A stretch of 64,000 nucleotides of DNA from Simplicispira hankyongi. GTDB taxonomy: Bacteria; Pseudomonadota; Gammaproteobacteria; Burkholderiales; Burkholderiaceae_C. Positions 8,952-16,223 of this stretch are shown one piece after another. The notes beneath the pieces were generated by a model. It made no database searches and was not told where the DNA came from. It worked only from the letters and a program-made list of their open reading frames with translations. A program made the position numbers and the translations under genes. The stretch is from the NCBI RefSeq assembly GCF_003570885.1, contig NZ_QXJC01000011.1, positions 40,607 to 104,606 on the forward strand, given 5' to 3'. How positions within the stretch are numbered: the first letter of the stretch is position 1; the number at the start of each line of letters is the position of its first letter.

Positions 8952-8988
8952 ATAGCTTAAACGCTATGCTTGATAAGCGCTAGGGCCT
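8952..8988. repeat. Palindromic repeat, copy 2
   Basis: Matches the family as ATAGCTTAAACGCTATGC followed by TTGATAAGCGCTAGGGCCT. The right arm keeps the TAAGCGCTA core; the left arm is degenerate. It lies between the convergent FimV-like gene and the hydrolase gene, with a T-rich run on its right. Confidence 0.65.
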
Positions 8989-8997
8989 GTTTTCTTC

Positions 8998-9831
8998 TTA
9001 AATTCTATCGTGGCGATCCACTAGAAAATCGCGCAGCGCCGCCAGCGTTTCCTCCGGCGCTTCGGTCATTTCGTTGTGCCCCACGGGCAGCATGCGCACG
9101 GTTACCGTTTTGCCGGCTTGTTTTGCAGCGGCCACCAAAATCTGAGCTGCCTTGGGTGTCGTCATCTGGTCCTGCGCACCGAGCACGAACAGCACGGGGC
9201 ATTCCACGTTCACTATGGCCGCCTCGCCCCCGGCATACTGATCGCATGCCATGAACCCTCGGTGAAAGACATTCACCTCGGGATTGCTGGCCAACACCCG
9301 CCGACCCAGCGCCATCTGGGCGCCAAAGACCCAGGTTCCTGGCCCGAGTGCCGAGGGTGGCGCGCACAAGGTGCTGCGGGAGTACACGTTGACCATGCGC
9401 AGCGCTGTCTCTGGGGCATTCAGGGCCGCGTCCAGTAGGGCAGGCGACACTTTCATGGGCCACGCCGTTCCCACCAGGGCGAGATGCGTGGCGCGCGCTT
9501 TCATGCGGCTTGCCGCCTCTAGCGCAATCAGCGAGCCCCAGCTGTGCCCGACCAAGGCGGCACGCTCCACCCCCAGGGCGTCGAGCAAGGCGATGATGAA
9601 ATCCGCCGCTTCCTCCACGCTTTGGGGGGCCGCGCCGGCGCTGCGGCAATGGCCGGGCAAATCGACTGCCAGCACGTTCCAGCCATGGTTGGCCAGCCAG
9701 CGGCTCTGCATGGCCCAGACGCTGTGGTCGTTGAGCACGCCGTGGATCAAGACGGCGGTGGGTAGAGTCGGGTCGAAGCTGCGCCCGCCGGTGTAGCAAT
9801 AGGTGTCGTGTCCGTTGACTGGCAAGCGCAT
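8998..9831 (-). CDS. Alpha/beta-fold hydrolase
   Basis: A 277-residue serine hydrolase of the alpha/beta fold. HGVLND (30-35) forms the oxyanion region and GHSWG places the nucleophile at S97. The likely acid is in GAQDQMT (near 225) and the likely base in VGHNEMTE (near 252). No signal peptide is seen. The start lies 2 bases after the stop codon of the upstream metY gene, so the two are almost certainly one transcript. The substrate is unknown; an ester of a small metabolite is a reasonable guess. Confidence 0.85.
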   Translation of the reverse strand: MRLPVNGHDTYCYTGGRSFDPTLPTAVLIHGVLNDHSVWAMQSRWLANHGWNVLAVDLPGHCRSAGAAPQSVEEAADFIIALLDALGVERAALVGHSWGSLIALEAASRMKARATHLALVGTAWPMKVSPALLDAALNAPETALRMVNVYSRSTLCAPPSALGPGTWVFGAQMALGRRVLASNPEVNVFHRGFMACDQYAGGEAAIVNVECPVLFVLGAQDQMTTPKAAQILVAAAKQAGKTVTVRMLPVGHNEMTEAPEETLAALRDFLVDRHDRI

Positions 9832-9833
9832 GC

Positions 9834-11135
9834 TCAGGCTCCCGCTTTTTCTGCGGCCTTCAGGGCGCGCTTGAGGTCGTCTATCAAATCGTCCACGTCT
9901 TCCAGGCCGATGGACAGGCGAATCGTTCCTTGGGTGATGCCAGCAGCGTTCAGTGCTTCGTCGCTGAGGCGGAAGTGCGTAGTACTGGCGGGGTGAATGA
10001 CCAGGCTGCGGCAGTCGCCCACGTTGGCTAGGTGGCTGAAAATTTTCAATGCTTCAATGAACTTCTTCCCTTGCTCGCGTGAGCCCTTGAGGTCGAAGCT
10101 GAAGACGGAGCCGGCGCCCCGCGGCAGCAGCCGCTGCGCCAATTGGTGGCTGGGGTGCGAGGGCAGCATCGGGTGGCCGACACGCGCCACAAAAGGGTGG
10201 CTTGCCAGGAACTCCACCACGCGCTCCGTGTTGCGCATGTGCTGCTGCATGCGCAGCGGCAGGGTTTCGATGCCTTGCAAAATCAGCCAGGCGGTGTGCG
10301 GGCTGATGCAGGCGCCGAAGTCGCGCAAGCCCTCGCGGCGCGCGCGCAACAAAAACGGACCGACTGTGCTTTCCTCGGCGAACACCATGCCGTGAAAGCC
10401 GTCGTAAGGCTCGGTCAGCTCGGGGTAGCGGCCAGAGCCTTCCCAGTCGAAACTGCCGCCATCCACCAGCACGCCGCCTATCACCGTGCCGTGCCCGCTG
10501 AGGAACTTGGTGGCGGAGTGGTACACGATGTCGGCCCCGTGTTCAAAAGGCTTCATCAGCCAGGGGGTTGTGAACGTGGAATCAACCAGCAATGGGACGC
10601 CAGCCTCGTGGGCGATGGCGCTCACGGTCGGAATGTCGAGCACGTCGAGGCCTGGATTGCCCACGGTCTCGCCAAACAGCAGGCGCGTATTGGGGCGGAT
10701 GGCGGCGCGCCAGGCGTCCACATCGCCGGCCGGTACAAAGCTCGTTTCGATCCCGAAGCGGCGCAAGGTGTAATGCAAAAGATTCTGGGAGCCGCCATAC
10801 AGCGCGCTGCTGGCAACGATGTGCGAGCCCGCGCCCATCAAAGTGGCAATGGCCAGATGCAGGGCTGCTTGCCCGCTGGCGGTGGCCAGAGCCCCCACGC
10901 CGCCTTCCAGGGCCGCCATGCGCTGCTCCAGTACGGCCGTGGTGGGATTGCTGATGCGCGAGTACACGTGGCCGCCGCGTTCCATGTTGAACAGCGAAGC
11001 CGCGTGGTCGCTGGAGTCAAAAACGAAAGACGTGGTGAGGTGAATGGGAACAGCGCGTGCGCCGGTGGCAGGGTCGGGTATGGCGCCTGCGTGCAGGGCC
11101 AGGGTGTCGAAGCCAGGGTCGGCGTAACCGGGCAT
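9834..11135 (-). CDS. metY: O-acetylhomoserine sulfhydrylase (PLP-dependent)
   Basis: Converts O-acetylhomoserine and sulfide to homocysteine in direct-sulfhydrylation methionine synthesis. The 433-residue length and the segments FDTLALHAG, TTSFVF, YSRISNPTTAVLEQRMAALE and HSATKFLSGHG (Schiff-base lysine, about residue 210) are typical of the MetY/Met17 branch of Cys/Met metabolism enzymes. The start at 11135 is supported by GGAGA 6-10 bases upstream and by the conserved N terminus; the frame runs 47 codons further up without similarity. It is divergent from the CBS gene over 106 bases. Confidence 0.92.
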   Translation of the reverse strand: MPGYADPGFDTLALHAGAIPDPATGARAVPIHLTTSFVFDSSDHAASLFNMERGGHVYSRISNPTTAVLEQRMAALEGGVGALATASGQAALHLAIATLMGAGSHIVASSALYGGSQNLLHYTLRRFGIETSFVPAGDVDAWRAAIRPNTRLLFGETVGNPGLDVLDIPTVSAIAHEAGVPLLVDSTFTTPWLMKPFEHGADIVYHSATKFLSGHGTVIGGVLVDGGSFDWEGSGRYPELTEPYDGFHGMVFAEESTVGPFLLRARREGLRDFGACISPHTAWLILQGIETLPLRMQQHMRNTERVVEFLASHPFVARVGHPMLPSHPSHQLAQRLLPRGAGSVFSFDLKGSREQGKKFIEALKIFSHLANVGDCRSLVIHPASTTHFRLSDEALNAAGITQGTIRLSIGLEDVDDLIDDLKRALKAAEKAGA

Positions 11136-11241
11136 GAAGGGTCTCCAATGCAATCGTGGATGGGCGTGTGCGGCATTGTGGGCTATATTTATGAGGCCGC
11201 GCAGCAACACAGAGCTTGCTGCACACAGCGAGGAACCCCCC

Positions 11242-11715
11242 ATGAAAGTCAGCGACATCTTGCGTGTGAAGGGCAATACGCTCTACACCGCCCACCCTGC
11301 CGAACCACTTGCGGACGCCGTGCGCGTGATGTCGGAGCGGGACATCGGTTCGCTGGTGGTCATGGAGCATGGTGACTTGGTGGGCATGCTCACCTTCCGC
11401 GAAGTCATCCAGGCGCTGGTGCGCAATGGCGGCGCCGTGGGCACGATGCTGGTGCGTACGGCCATGGACGACCACCCGCTGACCTGTACCAATGCGACCG
11501 ATATGGACGAAGTACGCCGCATGATGCTCGAACGCCACGCGCGCTACATGCCGGTCATGGACAACCGCATGCTGATGGGAGTCATCAGCTTCTACGACGT
11601 TGCCAAGGCCGTGGTGGACAGCCAGAATTTCGAAAACAAAATGCTCAAGGCCTATATCCGCGATTGGCCCGAGGGCGAGGACAGCGATACGCCCGGCGCC
11701 GCTGCCGGGAAGTAA
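11242..11715 (+). CDS. CBS-domain pair protein
   Basis: A 157-residue cytoplasmic protein made of two CBS motifs (about 7-60 and 75-130; ERDIGSLVVMEHGDLVGMLTFREVI and RHARYMPVMDNRMLMGVISFYDVAK). Such pairs bind adenine nucleotides or similar ligands and act as free-standing regulators. The start at 11242 is preceded by GAGGAAC. A TATATT at 11184-11189 could be a -10 element. The gene lies 49 bases before aroC on the same strand, so they may share a transcript. No effector or partner can be deduced. Confidence 0.87.
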   Translation: MKVSDILRVKGNTLYTAHPAEPLADAVRVMSERDIGSLVVMEHGDLVGMLTFREVIQALVRNGGAVGTMLVRTAMDDHPLTCTNATDMDEVRRMMLERHARYMPVMDNRMLMGVISFYDVAKAVVDSQNFENKMLKAYIRDWPEGEDSDTPGAAAGK

Positions 11716-11764
11716 GCTACTTGTGCGGTGCTCGCCCGTGTCGCTGCCCCGATAATGGCGGCCC

Positions 11765-12862
11765 ATGAGCGGCAACACATTCGGCACCCTTTTCGCAGTC
11801 ACCAACTTTGGTGAATCCCACGGCCCGGCCATTGGCTGCGTGATCGACGGCTGCCCGCCTGGCATGCCTTTGTGCGAGGCCGACATCCAGGCCGACCTGG
11901 ACCGGCGCCGTCCCGGCACCAGTCGCCACGTCACACAGCGCGCCGAGCCCGATGCGGTGGAAATCCTCTCGGGGGTCTACGAAGGCCTGACCACCGGAAC
12001 GCCGATTGCCCTGCTGATTCGCAACACCGACCAGCGCAGCAAGGACTATGGCGATATCGCCCAGCGCTTTCGCCCTGGACATGCCGACTACACCTACTGG
12101 CACAAGTACGGCGTGCGCGATCCGCGCGGTGGCGGGCGCTCGTCGGCTCGGCTGACGGCGCCCACCGTGGCGGCCGGCGCCGTGGCGCGAAAGTGGCTGG
12201 CCGCGCAGTTCGGCACCCAGGTGCGCGCCTGCATGAGCCAACTGGGCGAGCTCGACATTGGCTTTGAGTCCTGGGAGCACGTGGCGCAGAACCCGTTTTT
12301 TGCTCCAGTGGCCGATGTGCAGCGTTTGGAGGCCTATATGGACGCGCTGCGCAAGGCGGGCGACTCCTGCGGTGCGCGCATCCGCGTGCAGGCCACCGGC
12401 GTTCCCATTGGGCTGGGCGAACCGATTTACGACAAGCTCGACGCCGACATTGCCTGGGCCATGATGGGCTTGAACGCCGTCAAGGGCGTGGAAATCGGCG
12501 CCGGTTTTGCCAGCGCCGCGCAGCGGGGCACCGTGCATGGCGATTCGCTCTCACCCGAGGGCTTTCGCAGCAACCATGCGGGTGGGGTGCTGGGCGGCAT
12601 CAGCACGGGGCAGGACATCGAGGTGCAGATCGCCATCAAGCCAACCAGTTCGATCTTGAGCCCACGCGAATCCATCGACACAGCCGGGCAGTCGGTCCAG
12701 GTCAGCACCCGCGGCCGCCACGACCCCTGTGTGGGCATACGGGCGGCGCCCATTGCCGAGGCACTGCTGGCGCTGGTGCTGATGGACCATGCCCTGCGCC
12801 ACCGCGCGCAGTGCGGCGACGTGCACCAAAGCGTGGCGCCGATTGCAGCCGAAGCCCCTTGA
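11765..12862 (+). CDS. aroC: Chorismate synthase
   Basis: The last step of the shikimate pathway: FMN-dependent conversion of 5-enolpyruvylshikimate-3-phosphate to chorismate. The 365-residue length and signatures GESHGPAIG (near residue 17), RPGHADYTY, the [10 protein letters not shown] segment near 125, and the terminal [15 protein letters not shown] are all present, so the enzyme appears complete. The start ATG is preceded by a weak GGCGG. It is followed by a palindromic repeat and convergent nrdR. Confidence 0.97.
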   Translation: MSGNTFGTLFAVTNFGESHGPAIGCVIDGCPPGMPLCEADIQADLDRRRPGTSRHVTQRAEPDAVEILSGVYEGLTTGTPIALLIRNTDQRSKDYGDIAQRFRPGHADYTYWHKYGVRDPRGGGRSSARLTAPTVAAGAVARKWLAAQFGTQVRACMSQLGELDIGFESWEHVAQNPFFAPVADVQRLEAYMDALRKAGDSCGARIRVQATGVPIGLGEPIYDKLDADIAWAMMGLNAVKGVEIGAGFASAAQRGTVHGDSLSPEGFRSNHAGGVLGGISTGQDIEVQIAIKPTSSILSPRESIDTAGQSVQVSTRGRHDPCVGIRAAPIAEALLALVLMDHALRHRAQCGDVHQSVAPIAAEAP

Positions 12863-12878
12863 ATTCGCTATAGAAAAA

Positions 12879-12915
12879 ATAGCTTCTAGCGCTTACTGGA
12901 TAAGCGCTAGAGGCC
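12879..12915. repeat. Palindromic repeat, copy 3
   Basis: A near-perfect family member: ATAGCTTCTAGCGCTTA, loop CTGGA, then TAAGCGCTAGAGGCC. A-runs flank both sides, giving U-tracts for transcripts from either strand. It lies between the convergent aroC and nrdR genes. A smaller CTATAG block lies just to its left (12868-12873) and matches the second, short hairpin of the family. Confidence 0.8.
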
Positions 12916-12963
12916 AAAAAACCTTAAAATTTTCGCACTCTTGAGCGCGGGGCAAGCGCTGGC

Positions 12964-13413
12964 TCAGCGCCGCACCTCGTCCACCAGGTGCTTGAACTCG
13001 TCGATGTCCTCGAAGCTGCGGTACACGCTGGCGTAGCGGATGTAGGCCACCTGATCGAGCTTCTTGAGTTCGCGCATGACCAGTTCGCCAATGCGGCTGG
13101 ACGCGATCTCGCGCTGCCCCAGGCTGAGGAGCTGTTCTTCGATGCGTTCTATGGCCGCGTCCACCTGCGTCGTGCTTACCGGGCGCTTGCGCAGCGCAAT
13201 GGCAAACGAGCCGAGCAGCTTGGCATGGGCGTACTCGGTGCGTCGCCCGTCTTTCTTGACGACGACAGGAAAGCTGACTTCAGGCTTCTCGTAGGTCGTG
13301 AAGCGCTTGCCACAGGCCAGGCAGCGGCGCCGGCGGCGGATGAAGTCGCCGTCTTCCGCGACCCGCGTCTCGGCCACCTGGGTGTCGAGATGGCCGCAGA
13401 AGGGGCACTTCAT
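12964..13413 (-). CDS. nrdR: Transcriptional repressor NrdR
   Basis: Nucleotide-sensing repressor of ribonucleotide reductase genes. The 149-residue protein has a four-cysteine zinc ribbon (C3, C6, C31, C34; CPFCGH and CLACGKRF) followed by an ATP-cone domain (about 49-139). The start lies 10 bases after the glyA stop codon, so nrdR is read from the glyA transcript and would fall under the same riboswitch unless an internal promoter exists. The glyA-nrdR order is common in beta- and gammaproteobacteria. Confidence 0.96.
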   Translation of the reverse strand: MKCPFCGHLDTQVAETRVAEDGDFIRRRRRCLACGKRFTTYEKPEVSFPVVVKKDGRRTEYAHAKLLGSFAIALRKRPVSTTQVDAAIERIEEQLLSLGQREIASSRIGELVMRELKKLDQVAYIRYASVYRSFEDIDEFKHLVDEVRR

Positions 13414-13423
13414 GATCGCCGCT

Positions 13424-14671
13424 TTACCCGCGGTAGACGGGGAACTGGGCCGTCAGCGCGTTCACCTTGGCACGCACGGCAGCCACATGGGCTTCGTCGC
13501 GTGGCTTGTCGAGTACATCGGCGATCAGGTTGGCGGTCAGGCGGGCTTCCTCGTCCTTGAAGCCGCGCGTCGTCATGGCAGGCGTGCCCAGGCGGATGCC
13601 GCTGGTCACCATGGGCTTTTCCGGATCGTTCGGGATGGCGTTCTTGTTGATCGTCATGTGGGCCGATCCCAATACTGCTTCGGCATCCTTTCCGGTAATG
13701 CCCTTGGCACGCAGGTCGACCAGCATCAAGTGGCTCTGCGTGCCACCGCTGACGATGCGCAGCCCGCGCTGCGTCAAGGTTTCGGCCATGATGCGTGCGT
13801 TGACGAGCACCTGCTCCTGGTACTGCTTGAATTCGGGTTGCAGCGCTTCCTTGAAGGCTACCGCCTTGGCCGCAATCACGTGCATCAGCGGGCCGCCCTG
13901 CAGGCCGGGGAAGATGGCGCTGTTGATCGCCTTCTCATGCTGCGCCTTCATCAGAATGACGCCGCCGCGCGGACCGCGCAGGCTTTTGTGGGTGGTGCTG
14001 GTGACGATATCCGCGTGCGGCACGGGGTTGGGATAGACACCAGCGGCAATCAGGCCGGCGTAGTGCGCCATGTCCACCATGAAAATGGCGCCGACGTCTT
14101 TGGCCACCTTGGCGAAGCGCGCGAAGTCGATGTGCAGGCTGTACGCCGAAGCACCCGCGATGATGAGCTTGGGCTTGGTCTCGTGCGCCTTGCGTTCCAT
14201 GGCGTCGTAGTCGATGACCTCGTTGGCGTCGAGCCCGTAGGACACCACGTTGAACCACTTGCCCGACATGTTGAGTGCCATGCCGTGCGTCAAATGCCCG
14301 CCTTCGGCCAGGCTCATGCCCATGATGGTGTCGCCCGGCTTCAAGAAGGCAAGAAACACCGCTTCGTTGGCCGACGCGCCGCAGTGGGGCTGCACGTTGG
14401 CCGCTTCGGCGCCAAAAATCTCTTTGATGCGAGCAATGGCCAGCTGCTCGGCGATGTCGACGTACTCGCAGCCACCGTAATAGCGCTTGCCGGGATAGCC
14501 CTCGGCGTATTTGTTGGTCAGCTGCGTGCCCTGGGCCCACATGACGGCGGGCGAGGCGTAGTTCTCGCTCGCGATCAGTTCGATGTGCTCTTCCTGGCGC
14601 CGGTTTTCGGCCTGAATGGCAGCGAACAGCTCAGGGTCGGTTTGCTCTACGAGAATATTGCGTTGGTACAT
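13424..14671 (-). CDS. glyA: Serine hydroxymethyltransferase
   Basis: PLP enzyme interconverting serine and glycine with transfer of a one-carbon unit to tetrahydrofolate. The 415-residue length is typical. It has [10 protein letters not shown] near residue 30, [13 protein letters not shown] near 55, and [14 protein letters not shown] with the PLP lysine near 229. The start at 14671 ([10 protein letters not shown]) is preceded by CAGGAC; the frame extends 28 codons upstream into the riboswitch region without protein similarity. Expression is probably controlled by the ZTP riboswitch directly upstream, which links one-carbon supply to purine and folate status. Confidence 0.97.
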   Translation of the reverse strand: MYQRNILVEQTDPELFAAIQAENRRQEEHIELIASENYASPAVMWAQGTQLTNKYAEGYPGKRYYGGCEYVDIAEQLAIARIKEIFGAEAANVQPHCGASANEAVFLAFLKPGDTIMGMSLAEGGHLTHGMALNMSGKWFNVVSYGLDANEVIDYDAMERKAHETKPKLIIAGASAYSLHIDFARFAKVAKDVGAIFMVDMAHYAGLIAAGVYPNPVPHADIVTSTTHKSLRGPRGGVILMKAQHEKAINSAIFPGLQGGPLMHVIAAKAVAFKEALQPEFKQYQEQVLVNARIMAETLTQRGLRIVSGGTQSHLMLVDLRAKGITGKDAEAVLGSAHMTINKNAIPNDPEKPMVTSGIRLGTPAMTTRGFKDEEARLTANLIADVLDKPRDEAHVAAVRAKVNALTAQFPVYRG

Positions 14672-14707
14672 GGCAGTCCTGTGAACTTGTGTCCCTTGAA
14701 TCAAGGG

Positions 14708-14850
14708 CTGCCCAGGCGAACGGCGGAACGCAGCGGACGGGGGCCCGTGCGGCACGCTTCCCGGTGGTTCACAAGGACAGCGCCTTGCTGGTTTCCACGT
14801 CAGCGACGGCCCTTGGGGCCGCGCCTATCGCCAGTCGCGTACCCCGCGAG
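14708..14850 (-). promoter_or_regulatory. ZTP (pfl) riboswitch upstream of glyA
   Basis: The minus-strand leader carries the conserved blocks of the ZTP/ZMP aptamer in order. GGGTACGCGACTGGCG lies at 14844-14829. GTGG pairs with ACCAC, and the second strand runs directly into ACCACCGGGAAGCG. The 3-prime block CGTTCGCCTGGGC lies at 14722-14710. ZTP riboswitches commonly sit upstream of glyA, purH and folD. A small hairpin of CCCTTGA and TCAAGGG follows at 14707-14693 without a T-run, which points to translational control. TGTGAAC inside the aptamer (14773-14767) is complementary to GTTCACA (14686-14680), which directly abuts AGGAC at the ribosome binding site, and could be the switching pair. 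Confidence 0.85.
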
Positions 14851-14877
14851 TTTACCTGAGACCCTGGGCCGACTTGC

Positions 14878-15726
14878 TCAGAGTGCGGAGAGCAGGGCGA
14901 CTTTGTCGGTGCTGGCTGCGGCCGGGATGGCAGGAGCCGGCGCAGCAGGCGTCACGGCCTTGGTGGTCAAGGTGCCGGCGGCGGAAGGTGCGGTGCGCGT
15001 GCTGCGCCCGGCGGCTACCTGGCGCAAGCGGAAGTGCTCGGCCATCACCTTGGCGGCATAGCCGCCATCGCTTTCAATATTGGCGGCGCCCACGTAGTAA
15101 CGCAAGCCGCCTTCGAGGGAGCCGGCGCGGCGGATGCATTCTTGCAGCACCTGTACGCCGACCCGCAAATTGGTGACAGGGTCAAAGGCTGCGAGATGCC
15201 CGCCCACACTCTCATACTTGTCGGTGTGTACGCGGGTCATCACCTGCATCAGGCCTTGTGCGCCGACCGGGCTCTGGGCAAAGGGATTGAAGCTCGACTC
15301 AATGGCCATGATGGCCAGAATGAGCGTCGGATCGAGCTTGGTCTTGCTGCCAATTTCATAGGCCTCGCTGACCAGCAAGCTCAGTGGCTCAGGCGCCACG
15401 TTGTATTTCTTGCTGAGCCAATAGGCCACGCGTGCCTGCTCCTTGGGCAGGCCTTGCGGATCTGTTGCCAGCACCCGTTCGCTCGGCTCCTCTATATCTA
15501 GTGCGTCGTCCGCTTCTGGTGCCACGCTCTGGCGCGCTTCAAGCCAGCTGCGCAGTTGCACTTCGCCTTGGGCACGCAAATCGGGGCGTGCTGCCAGCAT
15601 GATGGCCAAGCAGGCCACGGCGAGTCCGAGCAGCGCAAAGCTGTTGTGGGTCGTTTTCAAAAAGACGTTGGTCAAGGTGTTTGCCATCACACGCAAGGCC
15701 GCGGCCAACTTTCCTGTCGCTGTCAT
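14878..15726 (-). CDS. Membrane-anchored lytic transglycosylase (SLT domain)
   Basis: A 282-residue murein lytic transglycosylase that cleaves peptidoglycan with formation of 1,6-anhydromuramic ends. There is a single N-terminal transmembrane segment near residues 29-46 (SFALLGLAVACLAIMLAA), then an SLT domain with the catalytic glutamate in AIESSFNPFAQSPVGAQGLMQ (about 140-160), and a low-complexity Ala/Pro/Thr tail. The start at 15726 has AAGGAAG directly upstream; the frame is open 28 codons further. It precedes the glyA leader on the same strand. Confidence 0.87.
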   Translation of the reverse strand: MTATGKLAAALRVMANTLTNVFLKTTHNSFALLGLAVACLAIMLAARPDLRAQGEVQLRSWLEARQSVAPEADDALDIEEPSERVLATDPQGLPKEQARVAYWLSKKYNVAPEPLSLLVSEAYEIGSKTKLDPTLILAIMAIESSFNPFAQSPVGAQGLMQVMTRVHTDKYESVGGHLAAFDPVTNLRVGVQVLQECIRRAGSLEGGLRYYVGAANIESDGGYAAKVMAEHFRLRQVAAGRSTRTAPSAAGTLTTKAVTPAAPAPAIPAAASTDKVALLSAL

Positions 15727-15905
15727 AGCTTCCTTTCGGCGGTACTGTCGCGGTTCGCACAGACACAAGGTCTCGCGTTCGCGATGTTCACCTGATTGGT
15801 ACGCCATCAAATTCGTGCCTGGCGTGTAGCACTGGACCGTTTTGACTTAGCCGAGATCGGCAGCGGAACTGGGGTTTGTACTTAGCGTTGGCGCCAAGAT
15901 CGCGG

Positions 15906-15935
15906 ATTCTAGGAGGGCATCAAATGCCAGGTCAA
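15906..15935 (-). promoter_or_regulatory. Sigma-70 promoter for the lytic transglycosylase gene, with palindrome in the spacer
   Basis: On the minus strand TTGACC (15935-15930) and TAGAAT (15911-15906) are separated by 18 bases, close to the consensus. The spacer contains the inverted repeat GGCAT-3-ATGCC (15916-15928), which could be an operator. Transcription would begin near 15899 and give a leader of about 170 bases before the start codon at 15726. Confidence 0.6.
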
Positions 15936-16223
15936 CACTAACATTGTAATTTAATAGCTTTGTTTGTTATTAAATAGCTGTATGAAACCGCTGATTTGGC
16001 CCGTGCCGACAAGAGTCTTGAAGTCTTCACGGTGCTTGCATCGCTCCGCCTGGCGGCCTCTGCGAGGCAGGTGCAGGCAGCGGGCGCTGGTCTGAAAGTC
16101 CGGAAATTGGGGAGTCGAACCAAAACGCGGTGAAAATAGGCCCATGCACGCAATGGCGTGCCCTCTGTTCTTATTTCTTTGTTTGGCTGGCGAGCACTTG
16201 TACGCCATTGCCTCCATCTGCTC
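15936..16223. other. Intergenic region between divergent transglycosylase and DUF349 genes
   Basis: Together with 15727-15935 this is about 500 bases without a convincing gene. Bases 15940-15985 are unusually AT-rich (CATTGTAATTTAATAGC and TTATTAAATAGC). TTGGGG (16108-16113) with GAAAAT 19 bases later is a weak plus-strand promoter candidate for the DUF349 gene. No RNA family was recognised. Confidence 0.5.

Noticed and set aside
15727..15900. 6S RNA or a known riboswitch in the transglycosylase leader
   Set aside because: No conserved block of any RNA family known to me could be placed; left as an unassigned leader.
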